Origin: LMUY01 sp965198565
GTDB taxonomy: Bacteria > Pseudomonadota > Alphaproteobacteria > Acetobacterales > Acetobacteraceae
NCBI GenBank assembly: GCA_965198565.1
Contig: OZ240665.1
Coordinates: 2,666,001 to 2,730,000, forward strand
Length of the DNA stretch: 64,000 nucleotides
Reading direction: 5' to 3'
Of the stretch, positions 52,101-60,227 are shown piece by piece. The position numbers and the translations under genes are program-made. Position 1 is the stretch's first letter. Each line of letters opens with the position of its first letter. The notes under the pieces are model-generated. The model had not been told where the DNA came from and did no database searches. It saw only the letters and a program-made list of their open reading frames with translations.

Positions 52101-52762
52101 GCACCGGCAAGACGACTGTTGCGCGCATCCTTGGCCGCATCCTCGCCGCATTGGGCTTGCTGGAGCGCGGCGAGGTCATCGAAGTGCAGCGGGCGGACCT
52201 TGTGGCGGGCTACGTCGGGCAGACCGGGCCCCGCGTCCAGCAGAAGGTGAAGGAGGCGCTCGGGAGCATCCTGTTCATAGATGAAGCCTACACGCTGGCA
52301 AGTCGCGACGGAGGGCAGCACGATTTTGGCCGCGAGGCCATCGAGACGCTTCTCAAGGAAATGGAGGACCGGCGCGACGCCTTCGCCGTCATCGCCGCCG
52401 GCTACACGACCGAGATGAAAAACTTTCTCGCGTCCAACCCCGGTCTTCCGTCTCGCTTTACCCGAATGATCGAGTTCCCGGATTATGAACCCGACGAGCT
52501 TACCCTCATTTTTGCCGCGCTGTGCCGACAAAACGGCTTTGAACTTGACGAGGATGCCCGAATAGCTGCACGCGAGAATCTTCAGGCAATGTTCGATGGG
52601 CGCACCGCGACGTTCGGCAACGGTCGCGACGTCCGAACCTTATTCGAACGCGTGGTTGAACGTCAGGCAATGCGCCTCGGAGGCGACCTCGACGCAGATC
52701 CCGCTCGGCTCACTTCTGAAGACATGACATTATATCATCGTGGCTCTGCGCAGTCTAGGTAG
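49199..52762 (+). CDS. Right-handed beta-helix protein with two CbbX/SpoVK-type AAA+ domains
   Basis: 1187 residues if TTG 49199 is used; no in-frame ATG lies near. The first 600 residues are a parallel beta-helix: a pectin-lyase-like start (AKNGDTIRVEPGCYQEDLTI) and many repeats of about 22-23 residues, each with a GA-x-A/V-T/D rung (for example GASVTARDCRLHDTPSNAVYV, here shortened). A proline-rich linker (about 618-640) follows. Two AAA+ domains come next: Walker A GNPGTGKT (692-699) and GSPGTGKT (965-972), each with FIDEAYTLA Walker B and a VAGYT/AAGYT block. These match the CbbX/EccA/SpoVK group. The N-terminal half is more AT-rich than the ATPase half. Unknown function; accessory between secB and tim44. 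Confidence 0.85.
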   Translation: MEQNDILACIICEDALSTYVVPTRKSFFAEAISTIAQALFLAKNGDTIRVEPGCYQEDLTITKSVTLTGAGREEVSIKGSVVVSGGRCRISNLNVRGSAKHGISVVGRDTSATMSKVLVHEIGLNGINASSGATAELFGVEVFNTQYAAVSVREGASVTARDCRLHDTPSNAVYVASGGKINLERLEAFGCVGPAIFVGEYGSKCMVLRARVYRCEGDGIAVLDNAVATIVDSEFSDVKGTGISAGKGASVQVEATTFTNSTKPAIYVFSAGTSLRLQDSVLRDCTSNLILVENGASATVAGGELLGGVFPCVAATGAGSSVSLEDTALRHGDSAVFVTDHATANLTRCVITGFAKAACQAVKDAVLSITDSEISDAAAAVLVDSARGRLVRLAVNRMSTNGLWVDGGRLEVSEVRISGCGPTHSGVVVARGATLEAMELCVSDAGSGVSVIERGQAVIKGGEFRRIKDTAIGCLHAESSLNVTGVRIAEVKAVGLLLRDSAKGVLSELDIGECECAADFYCSGGIYVDNGADLTARHCRVHNCSGPAFKFKNAVARVENGEVWACADPVVDGDAEAIFDIVNLSVRDAQGAVTRIDRSGVKGAAMKFGPTTARQASTQPPKPPPLNPPPPAVSKTQPAPALSAMERLNAMIGLEEVKAEVTKLVNLVAVQSRRRERGLPIQPVSLHMVFTGNPGTGKTTVANLMGEALASLGLLAKGHVVLAERRDLVAGHIGHTAIKTKEKIDAADGGILFIDEAYTLAPGDAPSNDFGPEAIDTLLTEMESRRDRFAVIVAGYTSRMHRFIDANPGLKSRFTRYIHFADYLATDLAKIFLQLCSSNGFILSAATETRIREEVQRIYDRRSSDFGNARVIRNLFEQAIERQAGRLAADPAADVALLTPEDVSTPRRSVTDDLPAALADLDRLIGLQTVKAEIGQLVELVNARQRRKASGMPVAPMSLHMVFSGSPGTGKTTVARILGRILAALGLLERGEVIEVQRADLVAGYVGQTGPRVQQKVKEALGSILFIDEAYTLASRDGGQHDFGREAIETLLKEMEDRRDAFAVIAAGYTTEMKNFLASNPGLPSRFTRMIEFPDYEPDELTLIFAALCRQNGFELDEDARIAARENLQAMFDGRTATFGNGRDVRTLFERVVERQAMRLGGDLDADPARLTSEDMTLYHRGSAQSR

Positions 52763-53324
52763 ACGGGGGCGAGTGGCGCCAGACGATCTCCGCCGGGGCC
52801 GGCGCGCGCGGGTCGTAGCGCAGCCAGGTGCCGTTCTCCATGCTCTTGCCGGTCAAAGCGAGGATGAAGCCCCAGTGGCTGACCACCAGCGTATGCTCCC
52901 AGTCGGGATGCGCGGCCATTTCGGCGCGGAACTGGTTGGCGCGGGCGATCACGTGTTCCGCCGGCTCGTTCTGCGTCGGCCACCAGACGTGGTCGAGCGC
53001 CGAGAAATCGTGCTTGGGCCAGCTCTGCTGCAGGTCTGCCACCGTGCTGCCGACGTCGCACTTGAAGGCGTAGCGCTCGCGCACGGCGACGTTCACCAGC
53101 ACCGGCAGGCCGAGCCGGCGCGCGAGGGGCGCTGCGGTTTGCAGGGCGCGGGTGTAGGGCGAGGCGACGATGCGGCTGATGCCCGCCTCGGCCAACTCTG
53201 CGGCGGCGCGCTCGGCTTGCTCCCGGCCCAACTCGGTGAGCGCCGGGTCGATCAGCCCCGGGTCCTTGCGGGTCGCGGTGAAGTGGAGGTTGAATTCGCT
53301 TTGGCCGTGGCGCAGGAGGATCAT
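52755..53324 (-). CDS. Histidine phosphatase family protein (phosphoglycerate mutase-like)
   Basis: A 189-residue protein with the phospho-histidine motif LLRHGQSEFN near its start, ASPYTRALQTA, and VVSHWGF as the second catalytic histidine block. The end overlaps the last bases of the beta-helix/AAA gene on the opposite strand. ATG 53324 lies after GGGAGG. The frame continues upstream without family features. Substrate unknown; small-molecule phosphatase is likely. Confidence 0.9.
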   Translation of the reverse strand: MILLRHGQSEFNLHFTATRKDPGLIDPALTELGREQAERAAAELAEAGISRIVASPYTRALQTAAPLARRLGLPVLVNVAVRERYAFKCDVGSTVADLQQSWPKHDFSALDHVWWPTQNEPAEHVIARANQFRAEMAAHPDWEHTLVVSHWGFILALTGKSMENGTWLRYDPRAPAPAEIVWRHSPPST

Positions 53325-53445
53325 GCGCCTCCCGTAGCCGAGCGGGGGACTGCCGGCAAATGCGAGGCGGCCGTTCAGCGGTTCTTCATTTGTGTTGTGA
53401 TAGCGTGTCCGCAATCCCATTTGCGGTGGGACAGGAGTGTCTACC

Positions 53446-54105
53446 ATGGGTGCTGGTTTCCCGATCGACCTGGTGCTGTTCGGCATGATCGCCGCCTTCT
53501 TGGTGCTGCGGCTGCGCAGCATCTTGGGCCGGCGCGACGGGTTCGAGCCGAGCCAAGGGCCTGCGCGCCCGGCGGGCCGTCCTGCCGGGCCGATCATCGA
53601 AGGCAAGGCGGAGGCGCCGACGTCACCGGGCCGTCCCGTGCCGGACCAGGCGAGTGCGGTGGGCCAGGCGCTCGCCAGCATCGTGCGGGTTGACCCGGCG
53701 TTTGATCCGGAGCGCTTCCTGGCCGGCGCTGAGGCTGCATTCCGGATGATCGTGACCGAGTTCGCCGCGGGCAATCGCGACGCGCTGCGCTCGTTGCTGA
53801 CGCAGCAGACCTTCACGGTGTTCGAGGGCGTGATCGCCGCTCGCGAGGCGGCTGGGGAGACGCAGACCAGCGAGATTCGCGGCGTGCACGAGGCGGTGAT
53901 CGAGGAGGCGGTGCTGAATGGCACGATGGCCGAGATCACGGTGCGTTTCGTGTCGGACCAGATCAGTCAGACGCTCGACCGCGAGGGCAAGGTGGTCGCG
54001 GGGGCGGATGCGGTCACCGAGCTGCGCGACGTCTGGAGCTTCTTGCGGGACCTGTCGGTGCGCAACGACCCGACTTGGCGGTTGGCGCAGGCGCGCTCGG
54101 CGTAG
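53446..54105 (+). CDS. Tim44/TimA domain protein
   Basis: About 219 residues: an N-terminal membrane anchor (GAGFPIDLVLFGMIAAFLVLRLRSILG, shortened in family style), a Pro/Gly-rich linker, and a C-terminal Tim44-like domain (DPERFLAGAEAAFRMIV, EITVRFVSDQISQTLDREG, VRNDPTWRLAQARSA). AGGAG lies before ATG 53446; a GTG three codons earlier is also possible. Alphaproteobacterial TimA is a membrane-associated homologue of the mitochondrial import component and is usually found near secB. Confidence 0.88.
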   Translation: MGAGFPIDLVLFGMIAAFLVLRLRSILGRRDGFEPSQGPARPAGRPAGPIIEGKAEAPTSPGRPVPDQASAVGQALASIVRVDPAFDPERFLAGAEAAFRMIVTEFAAGNRDALRSLLTQQTFTVFEGVIAAREAAGETQTSEIRGVHEAVIEEAVLNGTMAEITVRFVSDQISQTLDREGKVVAGADAVTELRDVWSFLRDLSVRNDPTWRLAQARSA

Positions 54106-54168
54106 CTATCCCTGGCCACGCGATCTTCCGCTTGCTGACACGAGACGGTGGGCTGAAGCTCACCCTCG

Positions 54169-55092
54169 CTAGTTCTGAGTCAGCACCCGCGACAGCAGGC
54201 CGTGTGGAGACTGGGGTGACGCGCCTGGCCCGATCGTGATTGTTGCCGTCAGTCCGGCCGCGAGATGGATGGTGGGCGGCACCGAGTCGATGTGGATGCG
54301 CACCGGGATGCGTTGCGCCAGCCGCACCCAGGTGAACACGGGGTTGACCGAGGCAAGGCCGAGCGAGCCAGGGTCGGTGTTCGGCGTGGTGATGCCGCGC
54401 GCGATGCTGTCGACATGGCCGCGCACCGGGTCGTTGCCGTAGCCCATCAGCACCGCGAGCGCCGGGTCGCCGATATGGATCCCGGCGAGCTTGGTCTCCT
54501 CGAAATAGCCCGCCACCCAGAAGCTGTCGCTGTCCAGCAGCGAGATGTTGCGCACCCCCGGCGTGGCGTAATCGCCCTCGCGCAGCAGCAGGTTGGTGAC
54601 GTAGCCGTTGACCGGCGAGGTGACCTTGGTGCGGTCGAGATTGATATGGGCCTGGCTGAGCTGGGCCAGCGCGCCGGCATAGGCCGCGGCGGCCACCTCG
54701 GCGCTGGCGTCGTAGATCTGGCGCTCCTCTTCGGAGGTCGAGAGCGTGGTGAGTTGCAGCCGCCGGGCCGCCTCCGCCCGCTTGGCCTTGAGGTCGGCCA
54801 GCTTGCTGTTGACGTTCGCCTCCGCCGTGGCGACCGCGACCTGGTAGTCCACCGGGTCGATCTCGTAGAGCACGTCGCCTTTGTGGATGGACTGGTTGTC
54901 GTTGACATAGAGGTGGGTGATTTGGCCAGAGACCTGCGGCGCCACGTCCACCACGTCGGCGATGATCTGGCCGTCCCGCGTCCAGGGCCCCGTGGCATAG
55001 GTCCGCCAGATCAGCACGATGGCGACGACCGCCACGGCGAGCAGCAGCACGGTGACCAGGATGCGGGCGGCGCGGCGGGCTCTACCGAACAT
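54169..55092 (-). CDS. HlyD/AaeA-family membrane-fusion protein
   Basis: A 307-residue periplasmic adaptor: one N-terminal membrane helix (about 10-28), a lipoyl/barrel-sandwich segment (VDVAPQVSGQITHLYVNDNQSIHKGDVLYEIDP, abbreviated), an alpha-hairpin (about 85-145) and a beta-barrel (INLDRTKVTSPVNGYVTN). It is the last gene of the FUSC-DUF1656-HlyD efflux unit, like AaeA of the aromatic-acid pump. Confidence 0.92.
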   Translation of the reverse strand: MFGRARRAARILVTVLLLAVAVVAIVLIWRTYATGPWTRDGQIIADVVDVAPQVSGQITHLYVNDNQSIHKGDVLYEIDPVDYQVAVATAEANVNSKLADLKAKRAEAARRLQLTTLSTSEEERQIYDASAEVAAAAYAGALAQLSQAHINLDRTKVTSPVNGYVTNLLLREGDYATPGVRNISLLDSDSFWVAGYFEETKLAGIHIGDPALAVLMGYGNDPVRGHVDSIARGITTPNTDPGSLGLASVNPVFTWVRLAQRIPVRIHIDSVPPTIHLAAGLTATITIGPGASPQSPHGLLSRVLTQN

Positions 55093-55124
55093 TCACAGGG
55101 CGCCTCCGGCTCGATGACATGGCT

Positions 55125-55319
55125 CTAGAACAGCGCCACCAGGGCGCCAAGGATGCAGACATAGAGCGCGGCCTCCATCAGCGGCGGGTTCCAAACCCAG
55201 TGATCGAGCCGCAGCCGGTCCAGCAGCCAGCTCACCGGCAGCCAGATCACGCCGGCCACGAACAGGTAGACCAGCAAGGGCGCCATATACACGCCGGCAA
55301 TGTCGGTCTCGCGCCACAT
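55125..55319 (-). CDS. DUF1656 small membrane protein
   Basis: A 64-residue protein (MWRETDIAGVYMAPLL...) with two hydrophobic helices and a conserved-looking WNPPLMEAALYVCILG end. DUF1656 (AaeX-like) proteins sit between FUSC and HlyD genes in aromatic-acid efflux operons. Gap of 4 bases to the FUSC gene, 32 to the HlyD gene. Confidence 0.85.
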   Translation of the reverse strand: MWRETDIAGVYMAPLLVYLFVAGVIWLPVSWLLDRLRLDHWVWNPPLMEAALYVCILGALVALF

Positions 55320-55323
55320 CGGG

Positions 55324-57243
55324 TCAGCGCGGCTCGGCGGCGTAGTGGTGCAGGGCGCGACGCTCGGCGGCCAGCAGGCGGGACGCGGCATGCAGCCCGG
55401 ACGCAGTCTGCAAGCCGCCTGGCTCGGTGCACAGCGCCTCGGCGGCTGCTTCCAGTCGCGCCGGGTCAGCCGACAGCAAGGCGGTGCGCGCCACCTGCCG
55501 CGCCGGCCCCGGCAGGCCAGAGCCCACATCCGGGCGCAAGCCAGACCAGGCGCGCCGCAGCTCGAGGTCCAGATCGATCATCGCGCCCAGCCGCTGCAGC
55601 ACGGCCCGGCGCGCCGGGGTGGGGCGGCCACTCCAGAGTTCCGCCTGCGCCATCCGGTCGTATTCGCGCAGGTTGGTGCGCGCCGTCTCGAACGGGCGGC
55701 CGCGGCGGACCGTGGCGCGCAAGTCGCTCAGCACGGCGTCGGCGATGCGGAACAGCCGCCGTTTGCGCGAAACGGGCAACAGCAGGCGGAACGACACCAT
55801 CATGAAAGCGACCGCGAGCACCTGCACCAAGACGGTGTTGACGAAATCGCTCAGGTCGAAGCTCTCCAGGTTGGATGGGGCCAGCAGCAGGGTGAAGTAG
55901 AGCAGGAACCCGCCGCTGAAACGCTGCAGCGCGGGGTAGCGGCCGGCAAGCACCAGGGCGAAGGCTGCTGGCCCCACCACCAGCGCGAAGGGCACGAAGC
56001 CGGAGGTCAGCGGCAGGATCATGAAGCCCACCACGCCGGCCGCGATGGCGGCGGGCACCAGAGCGAGGCCCATTGCCTCGCCCGCGGCGGAGGGGTTGGG
56101 CGTCATGCCGAGCAGGGCGGTGAAGGCCGCCTGCTGCACCAGCAACAGGGTGGCGCCCGGCCAGCCCGCCACGATGCAGAATACGCAGCCGCCGCCCACG
56201 GCGATGATGGTGCGGATGGCGCTCAGCAAGGCGCCGACGACGTCGTGGTGACGGCTGATCCGCACGCGCTCGGGAACCTGGCCGCCGTCTTTCAGCACCC
56301 GCAATCCGTGCGTGACGATGGCGTGTTGGGCGATCAAATCCTGCGTCCGTTCGGCGGCGAAGGCGGTGGCGGGCGTGGTGGGCGGCGCGAGCAGGGCGGG
56401 ATGGGCCTGTGAACTCAGCCGCGCGGCCGCCGCGTCCAGCCAGGGAGACGACGCCGGGTCGGGCGGTTCGCCGGCGAGGGCGCGCGAGGCGGAGAGCATC
56501 CCGAGCAGCCCGGCGATGGCTGCCATCGCTCCATCCCGCCGCGCCCTGCCGCCTGGCAGCTCGGCGGCGGCGTAGATGGCTTGCGTTTCCAGCGCCAGGA
56601 TGGGGGCGCCCATGCTCACGCTGGCCCACTCTCCCGGGGCGGCCCGGCGCTCGAGCGTCGCTACGGCCAGGCGGGTGACGGTCGTGAAGTGGCCCTCCAG
56701 GGCCGCGACCAACGCCTCGTAGGCCGCGGGGCGGGCGAGCAGCAGGTTCACCACGGCCACGGCGGCGATGCCGATCAGGATCGCGGCCACCCGGTCGAGC
56801 GTGGCGCTCCAGGCGCTGCCGGGCGTGTCGATGCCGGAGAGCGCGATGATGCCCACGGTGTAGCCGGACAGCACGGCGCCGTAGGAGCGGAAATCGCGCA
56901 GCAGGGAGGCGACGAAGGTGCACGCGCCGAGCCAGAGGGTGAAGGCCAGCAGCAGCATGGTGCGCTCTTGCGGGAAGGCGGCGGCCATCGCCAGCCCGAC
57001 CGCGCCGCCCACCAGAGTGCCCGCGGTGCGCCAGAACGCCTTGCTCAGCGCCATGCCGGGCGAGGGCTGCGCCACGATGGCCACGCAGACGCCAGCGCTG
57101 GACGCGGTGTCGAGCTGGAGCGCGAAGGCGACGAAGTAGCCCAGCAGCAGCGCCGCCGCCGTGCGGATGGCGAACGGGACGGCGTCTGGCGGGAAGCCGG
57201 GCAGCGGCAGCAGGTCGTGGCGGGTGGAAAGGTCGTCAGACAT
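55324..57243 (-). CDS. FUSC/AaeB-family efflux pump
   Basis: A 639-residue inner-membrane protein with two hydrophobic blocks (about 20-175 and 345-480), separated by cytoplasmic regions, and a long helical C-terminus. This is the fusaric-acid resistance/AaeB layout. ATG 57243 (MSDDLSTRHDLL) starts just before the first helix. First gene of the efflux operon; divergent from the sulfonate-binding gene. It likely exports aromatic acids or related weak acids. Confidence 0.9.
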   Translation of the reverse strand: MSDDLSTRHDLLPLPGFPPDAVPFAIRTAAALLLGYFVAFALQLDTASSAGVCVAIVAQPSPGMALSKAFWRTAGTLVGGAVGLAMAAAFPQERTMLLLAFTLWLGACTFVASLLRDFRSYGAVLSGYTVGIIALSGIDTPGSAWSATLDRVAAILIGIAAVAVVNLLLARPAAYEALVAALEGHFTTVTRLAVATLERRAAPGEWASVSMGAPILALETQAIYAAAELPGGRARRDGAMAAIAGLLGMLSASRALAGEPPDPASSPWLDAAAARLSSQAHPALLAPPTTPATAFAAERTQDLIAQHAIVTHGLRVLKDGGQVPERVRISRHHDVVGALLSAIRTIIAVGGGCVFCIVAGWPGATLLLVQQAAFTALLGMTPNPSAAGEAMGLALVPAAIAAGVVGFMILPLTSGFVPFALVVGPAAFALVLAGRYPALQRFSGGFLLYFTLLLAPSNLESFDLSDFVNTVLVQVLAVAFMMVSFRLLLPVSRKRRLFRIADAVLSDLRATVRRGRPFETARTNLREYDRMAQAELWSGRPTPARRAVLQRLGAMIDLDLELRRAWSGLRPDVGSGLPGPARQVARTALLSADPARLEAAAEALCTEPGGLQTASGLHAASRLLAAERRALHHYAAEPR

Positions 57244-57411
57244 GAAAATCTCACTCGGAAGCCAAAACGGGTTCCCCAAAGATGCGAATGCTGCCGAAAC
57301 GGCTCTGCTTGGCAGGAGGTTCTCTTCGTGAGCCCAAGTTTGCGGAACCATCCTGTTGCTCGGCAAGCGGCGACTTCGCATGTTTGCGTGTGGCGATGTG
57401 TGGAGCTTAGC

Positions 57412-58371
57412 GTGATCCCCAGCTTGACGCGACGGGCCTTCGGACTGGCGTTTGGAGCAGCCACGATTCCAGCCTTGGCCCGCGCGGGCGGCGCTTCGGT
57501 CCGCGTCGGCTATCAGAAGAATGGGTCCTTGGTGGTGGTCAAGCAGCAAGGCTTGCTTGGCGCGACGGGGATCAAGGCGGAGTGGGTGGAGTTTGCCTCG
57601 GGACCACCCTTGCTCGAGGCGCTGGCCGCCGGCGCGGTGGATTTCGGCGCCACGGGCGACACGCCGCCAATCTTTGCCCAGGCCGCCGGGTCGGACTTGG
57701 TCTATGTCGGCGCGCAACCCACGTCCGGGGCGAGCGAAGCGATCTTGGTGCCGGCGGGTTCGCCCATCCGGACGGTGGCCGAGCTGCGCGGCAAGCGCGT
57801 GGCGTTCACCCGCGGGTCCAGCGCGCAGGCTGCCGTGCTGCTCAACCTCGAGGCCGTCGGGCTGCGGATCAGCGACATCCAGCCGGTGCTGCTGCAGCCG
57901 CCGGACGCCGCGGCCGCCTTCCGCTCAGGCGCGGTGGATGCCTGGGCCATTTGGGACCCGTTCTTTGCCGTGGCCCAGCTCGACCCCACCACCCGCGTGC
58001 TGATCACGGACGAGACCGCCGCCGCCTCCAACGCGTTCTTCCTCGCCGGCCGCCGCTTTGCCGAGCGGCAGCCGCAGACCGTGCTGGCCGTGCTGGCGGC
58101 GATCAACGCCGCGGCGGATTGGGCACGGGCGCACCCGGACGACTTGTCGCAGGTGATGGCGACGGTGACGGGGGTGCCGCTGGCGGCCGAGCGCCTGGCA
58201 GCGCCGCGGGGCGTATACTCCGTGCAGCGGATGGACGACGGGGTGATCGCCCGGCAGCAGCACCTGGCCGACCTGTTTGCCGCCTCGCACATCATTCCAA
58301 GCAAGATCGACGTGCGCGCCATCGTCTGGACGCCGCCGCCGGGCACGTCGCCAACCGTGGGGAAAAGCTGA
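57412..58371 (+). CDS. Sulfonate/nitrate/taurine-type ABC substrate-binding protein (SsuA-like)
   Basis: About 319 residues with a twin-arginine-like or Sec signal (MIPSLTRRAFGLAFGAATI, cleavage near ALARA). Family blocks are VRVGYQKNGSLVVVKQQG, FASGPPLLEALAAGAVDFGATGDTPP and DAWAIWDPFFAVAQ. GTG 57412 has GGAG 6-7 bases upstream. The stop overlaps the monooxygenase start (TGATG). No permease or ATPase gene follows, so those subunits must be encoded elsewhere. Confidence 0.9.
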   Translation: MIPSLTRRAFGLAFGAATIPALARAGGASVRVGYQKNGSLVVVKQQGLLGATGIKAEWVEFASGPPLLEALAAGAVDFGATGDTPPIFAQAAGSDLVYVGAQPTSGASEAILVPAGSPIRTVAELRGKRVAFTRGSSAQAAVLLNLEAVGLRISDIQPVLLQPPDAAAAFRSGAVDAWAIWDPFFAVAQLDPTTRVLITDETAAASNAFFLAGRRFAERQPQTVLAVLAAINAAADWARAHPDDLSQVMATVTGVPLAAERLAAPRGVYSVQRMDDGVIARQQHLADLFAASHIIPSKIDVRAIVWTPPPGTSPTVGKS

Positions 58372-59582
58372 TGAACGCCCAAAACGGACGCATTCTACCG
58401 GAGCGTGACGAGCGCAGCAGCGACCAGCTCGATTTCCTCTGGTTCCTGCCCACTGGCGGGGACGGGCGCTACCTGGGCTCGGAGCAGGGCACGCGGCAGA
58501 ACGACAACCGCTACCTGCGCCAGATTGCCCAGGCGGCGGACCAACTGGGCTATCACGGCGTATTGCTGCCGACCGGGCGCGGCTGCGAGGATGCCTGGAT
58601 CACCGCGGCCACTATCGCCCCGTTCACCGACCGGCTGCGCTACCTGGTGGCGTTGCGGCCCGGCGCCGTGGTGCCTGGCGAGGCCGCCCGCGCCGCCGCC
58701 ACGTTCGACCGCGCGACCGATGGGCGGCTGATGCTGAACGTGGTCGCCGGCGGCTCCCCGGGCGATTTGGCGGCGGACGGCATCACGCTCGGGCATGACG
58801 AGCGCTACGAGCAAGCGGCCGAGTTCCTGCACATCTTTCGCGGCTTCATGCGCGGCGATACGGTGAACTTCAGCGGCAAGCACCTGTCGAGCACGCGCGG
58901 CAGCCTGGTGTTCCCGCCGGTGCAATCGCCGTATCCGCCGCTGTATTTCGGCGGTTCCTCCGAGCCGGCGCGGCAATTGGCGGCCGAGCAATGCGACGTC
59001 TATCTCACCTGGGGCGAGCCGCCGGCGATGGTGGCCGAGAAGCTCGACGACGTGCGGCGCCGGGCTGCGGCGGTCGGGCGCACGCTGCGCTTCGGCATCC
59101 GGCTGCATTTCATCGTGCGGGAGACCGAGGGCGAGGCGTGGGACGCAGCACGCAAGCTGATCCAGCATCTGTCGGACGAGACCATCGCCAGCGCGCAAGC
59201 CAAGCTGGCGGGCGGGACGGACAGCGAGGGCCAGCGGCGCATGCTGTCGCTGCATGGCGGCTCCCGCGAGCGGCTCGAGGTGGCGCCGAACCTGTGGGCG
59301 GGCGTGGGCTTGGTCCGTGGCGGCGCGGGGACGGCGCTGGTGGGGGACCCGGAGACGGTCGCCGCGCGCATCCGCGAGTATCAGGACCTGGGCATCGATA
59401 CGGTGATCGGCAGCGGCTACCCGCATCTCGAGGAGTGCTACCGCACCGCCGAGCTGCTGTTCCCGTTGCTCAACACCACGGGCGTGACTCGGCGGCTACC
59501 GGGCGGCCCGGCGATCCTCACCGGCGGCGGCAGCCTGAGCACGGACAGGTTACCCGCTGGCGAGTTCGGCACCCGGGGCTGA
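58371..59582 (+). CDS. ssuD: Alkanesulfonate monooxygenase-type flavoenzyme (SsuD-like)
   Basis: A 403-residue LLM-fold monooxygenase. SsuD releases sulfite from alkanesulfonates with FMNH2 and O2. Signature segments are DFLWFLPTGGDGRYLG, ALRPGAVVPGEAARAAATFD, NVVAGGSPGDLAADG and GRTLRFGIRLHFIVRET. Translational overlap with the SsuA-like gene supports sulfonate scavenging. The C-terminal tail (GGSLSTDRLPAGEFGTRG) is variable. Confidence 0.9.
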   Translation: MNAQNGRILPERDERSSDQLDFLWFLPTGGDGRYLGSEQGTRQNDNRYLRQIAQAADQLGYHGVLLPTGRGCEDAWITAATIAPFTDRLRYLVALRPGAVVPGEAARAAATFDRATDGRLMLNVVAGGSPGDLAADGITLGHDERYEQAAEFLHIFRGFMRGDTVNFSGKHLSSTRGSLVFPPVQSPYPPLYFGGSSEPARQLAAEQCDVYLTWGEPPAMVAEKLDDVRRRAAAVGRTLRFGIRLHFIVRETEGEAWDAARKLIQHLSDETIASAQAKLAGGTDSEGQRRMLSLHGGSRERLEVAPNLWAGVGLVRGGAGTALVGDPETVAARIREYQDLGIDTVIGSGYPHLEECYRTAELLFPLLNTTGVTRRLPGGPAILTGGGSLSTDRLPAGEFGTRG

Positions 59583-59609
59583 GCGGCCAGGCATCGCGGC
59601 GGACGCTCT

Positions 59610-59729
59610 TTCTCCCTCTCCCGCGGGCGGGAGAGGGCAGGGGTGAGGGTGCGAACGTTATCGACTGGTGCTGTGCGGTGCCCAAGCAGCCCTCACCCCG
59701 ACGCTCTCCCGTGAAGGACGGGAGAGCGA
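59610..59729. repeat. Inverted pair of REP-like palindromes (copies 12 and 13)
   Basis: Copy 12 (59610-59650, stem then GCAGGGGTGAGGG) and copy 13 (59690-59729, CCCTCACCCCGACG then stem with GTGAAGGAC loop) face each other between the converging ssuD-like and rpoZ genes. Confidence 0.75.
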
Positions 59730-59753
59730 GCCTCGGAGCTTCGAGGGTCGCGA

Positions 59754-60152
59754 TCAGCGGCGGCGGCCGCCGAGTTCGGCCTCGATGGCGGCCTCGAGGT
59801 CCTCGGGGGACATCTCTTCCACCGGCATGTTGGCGGTCTCTTCCTCGGCCGAGATATCCTGCAGGCCAAAGATGTTCTGGTCGGTCGGGATCAGATCCAG
59901 GACCTCCTCGTCGGCCGGCTCGGGCTCCGGGGCACGGGAGAGCGACTTGATCAGGTCCTGCTCGAGCTTGGCGAGCGGCACCGTCTCCTCGGCGATCTCG
60001 CGCAACGCGACCACCGGGTTCTTGTCGTCGTCACGATCGACGGTGAGTTCCTCGCCGCGGCTGAGGTTGCGCGCGCGCTGGGCGGCGAACAGGACCAGCT
60101 CGAAGCGGTTGGGGACGCGCTGGACGCAATCCTCGACGGTCACGCGTGCCAT
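59754..60152 (-). CDS. rpoZ: RNA polymerase omega subunit
   Basis: A 132-residue omega subunit: MARVTVEDCVQRVPNRFELVLFAAQRARNLS is split in the usual way (VEDC...NRFELV...AAQRARNLS), followed by NPVVALREIAEE. The C-terminal half is a long acidic tail (EEEVLDLIP-like, EEMSPEDLEAAIEAE), common in alphaproteobacteria. It assists RNA polymerase assembly. Confidence 0.95.
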   Translation of the reverse strand: MARVTVEDCVQRVPNRFELVLFAAQRARNLSRGEELTVDRDDDKNPVVALREIAEETVPLAKLEQDLIKSLSRAPEPEPADEEVLDLIPTDQNIFGLQDISAEEETANMPVEEMSPEDLEAAIEAELGGRRR

Positions 60153-60227
60153 GCGGATGGTGTCTCCAGAAATGACGGGTCAGCGCGGTTAAATAGGCAC
60201 CGACAGGCTGGGCCGCAAGAGTTTGCC

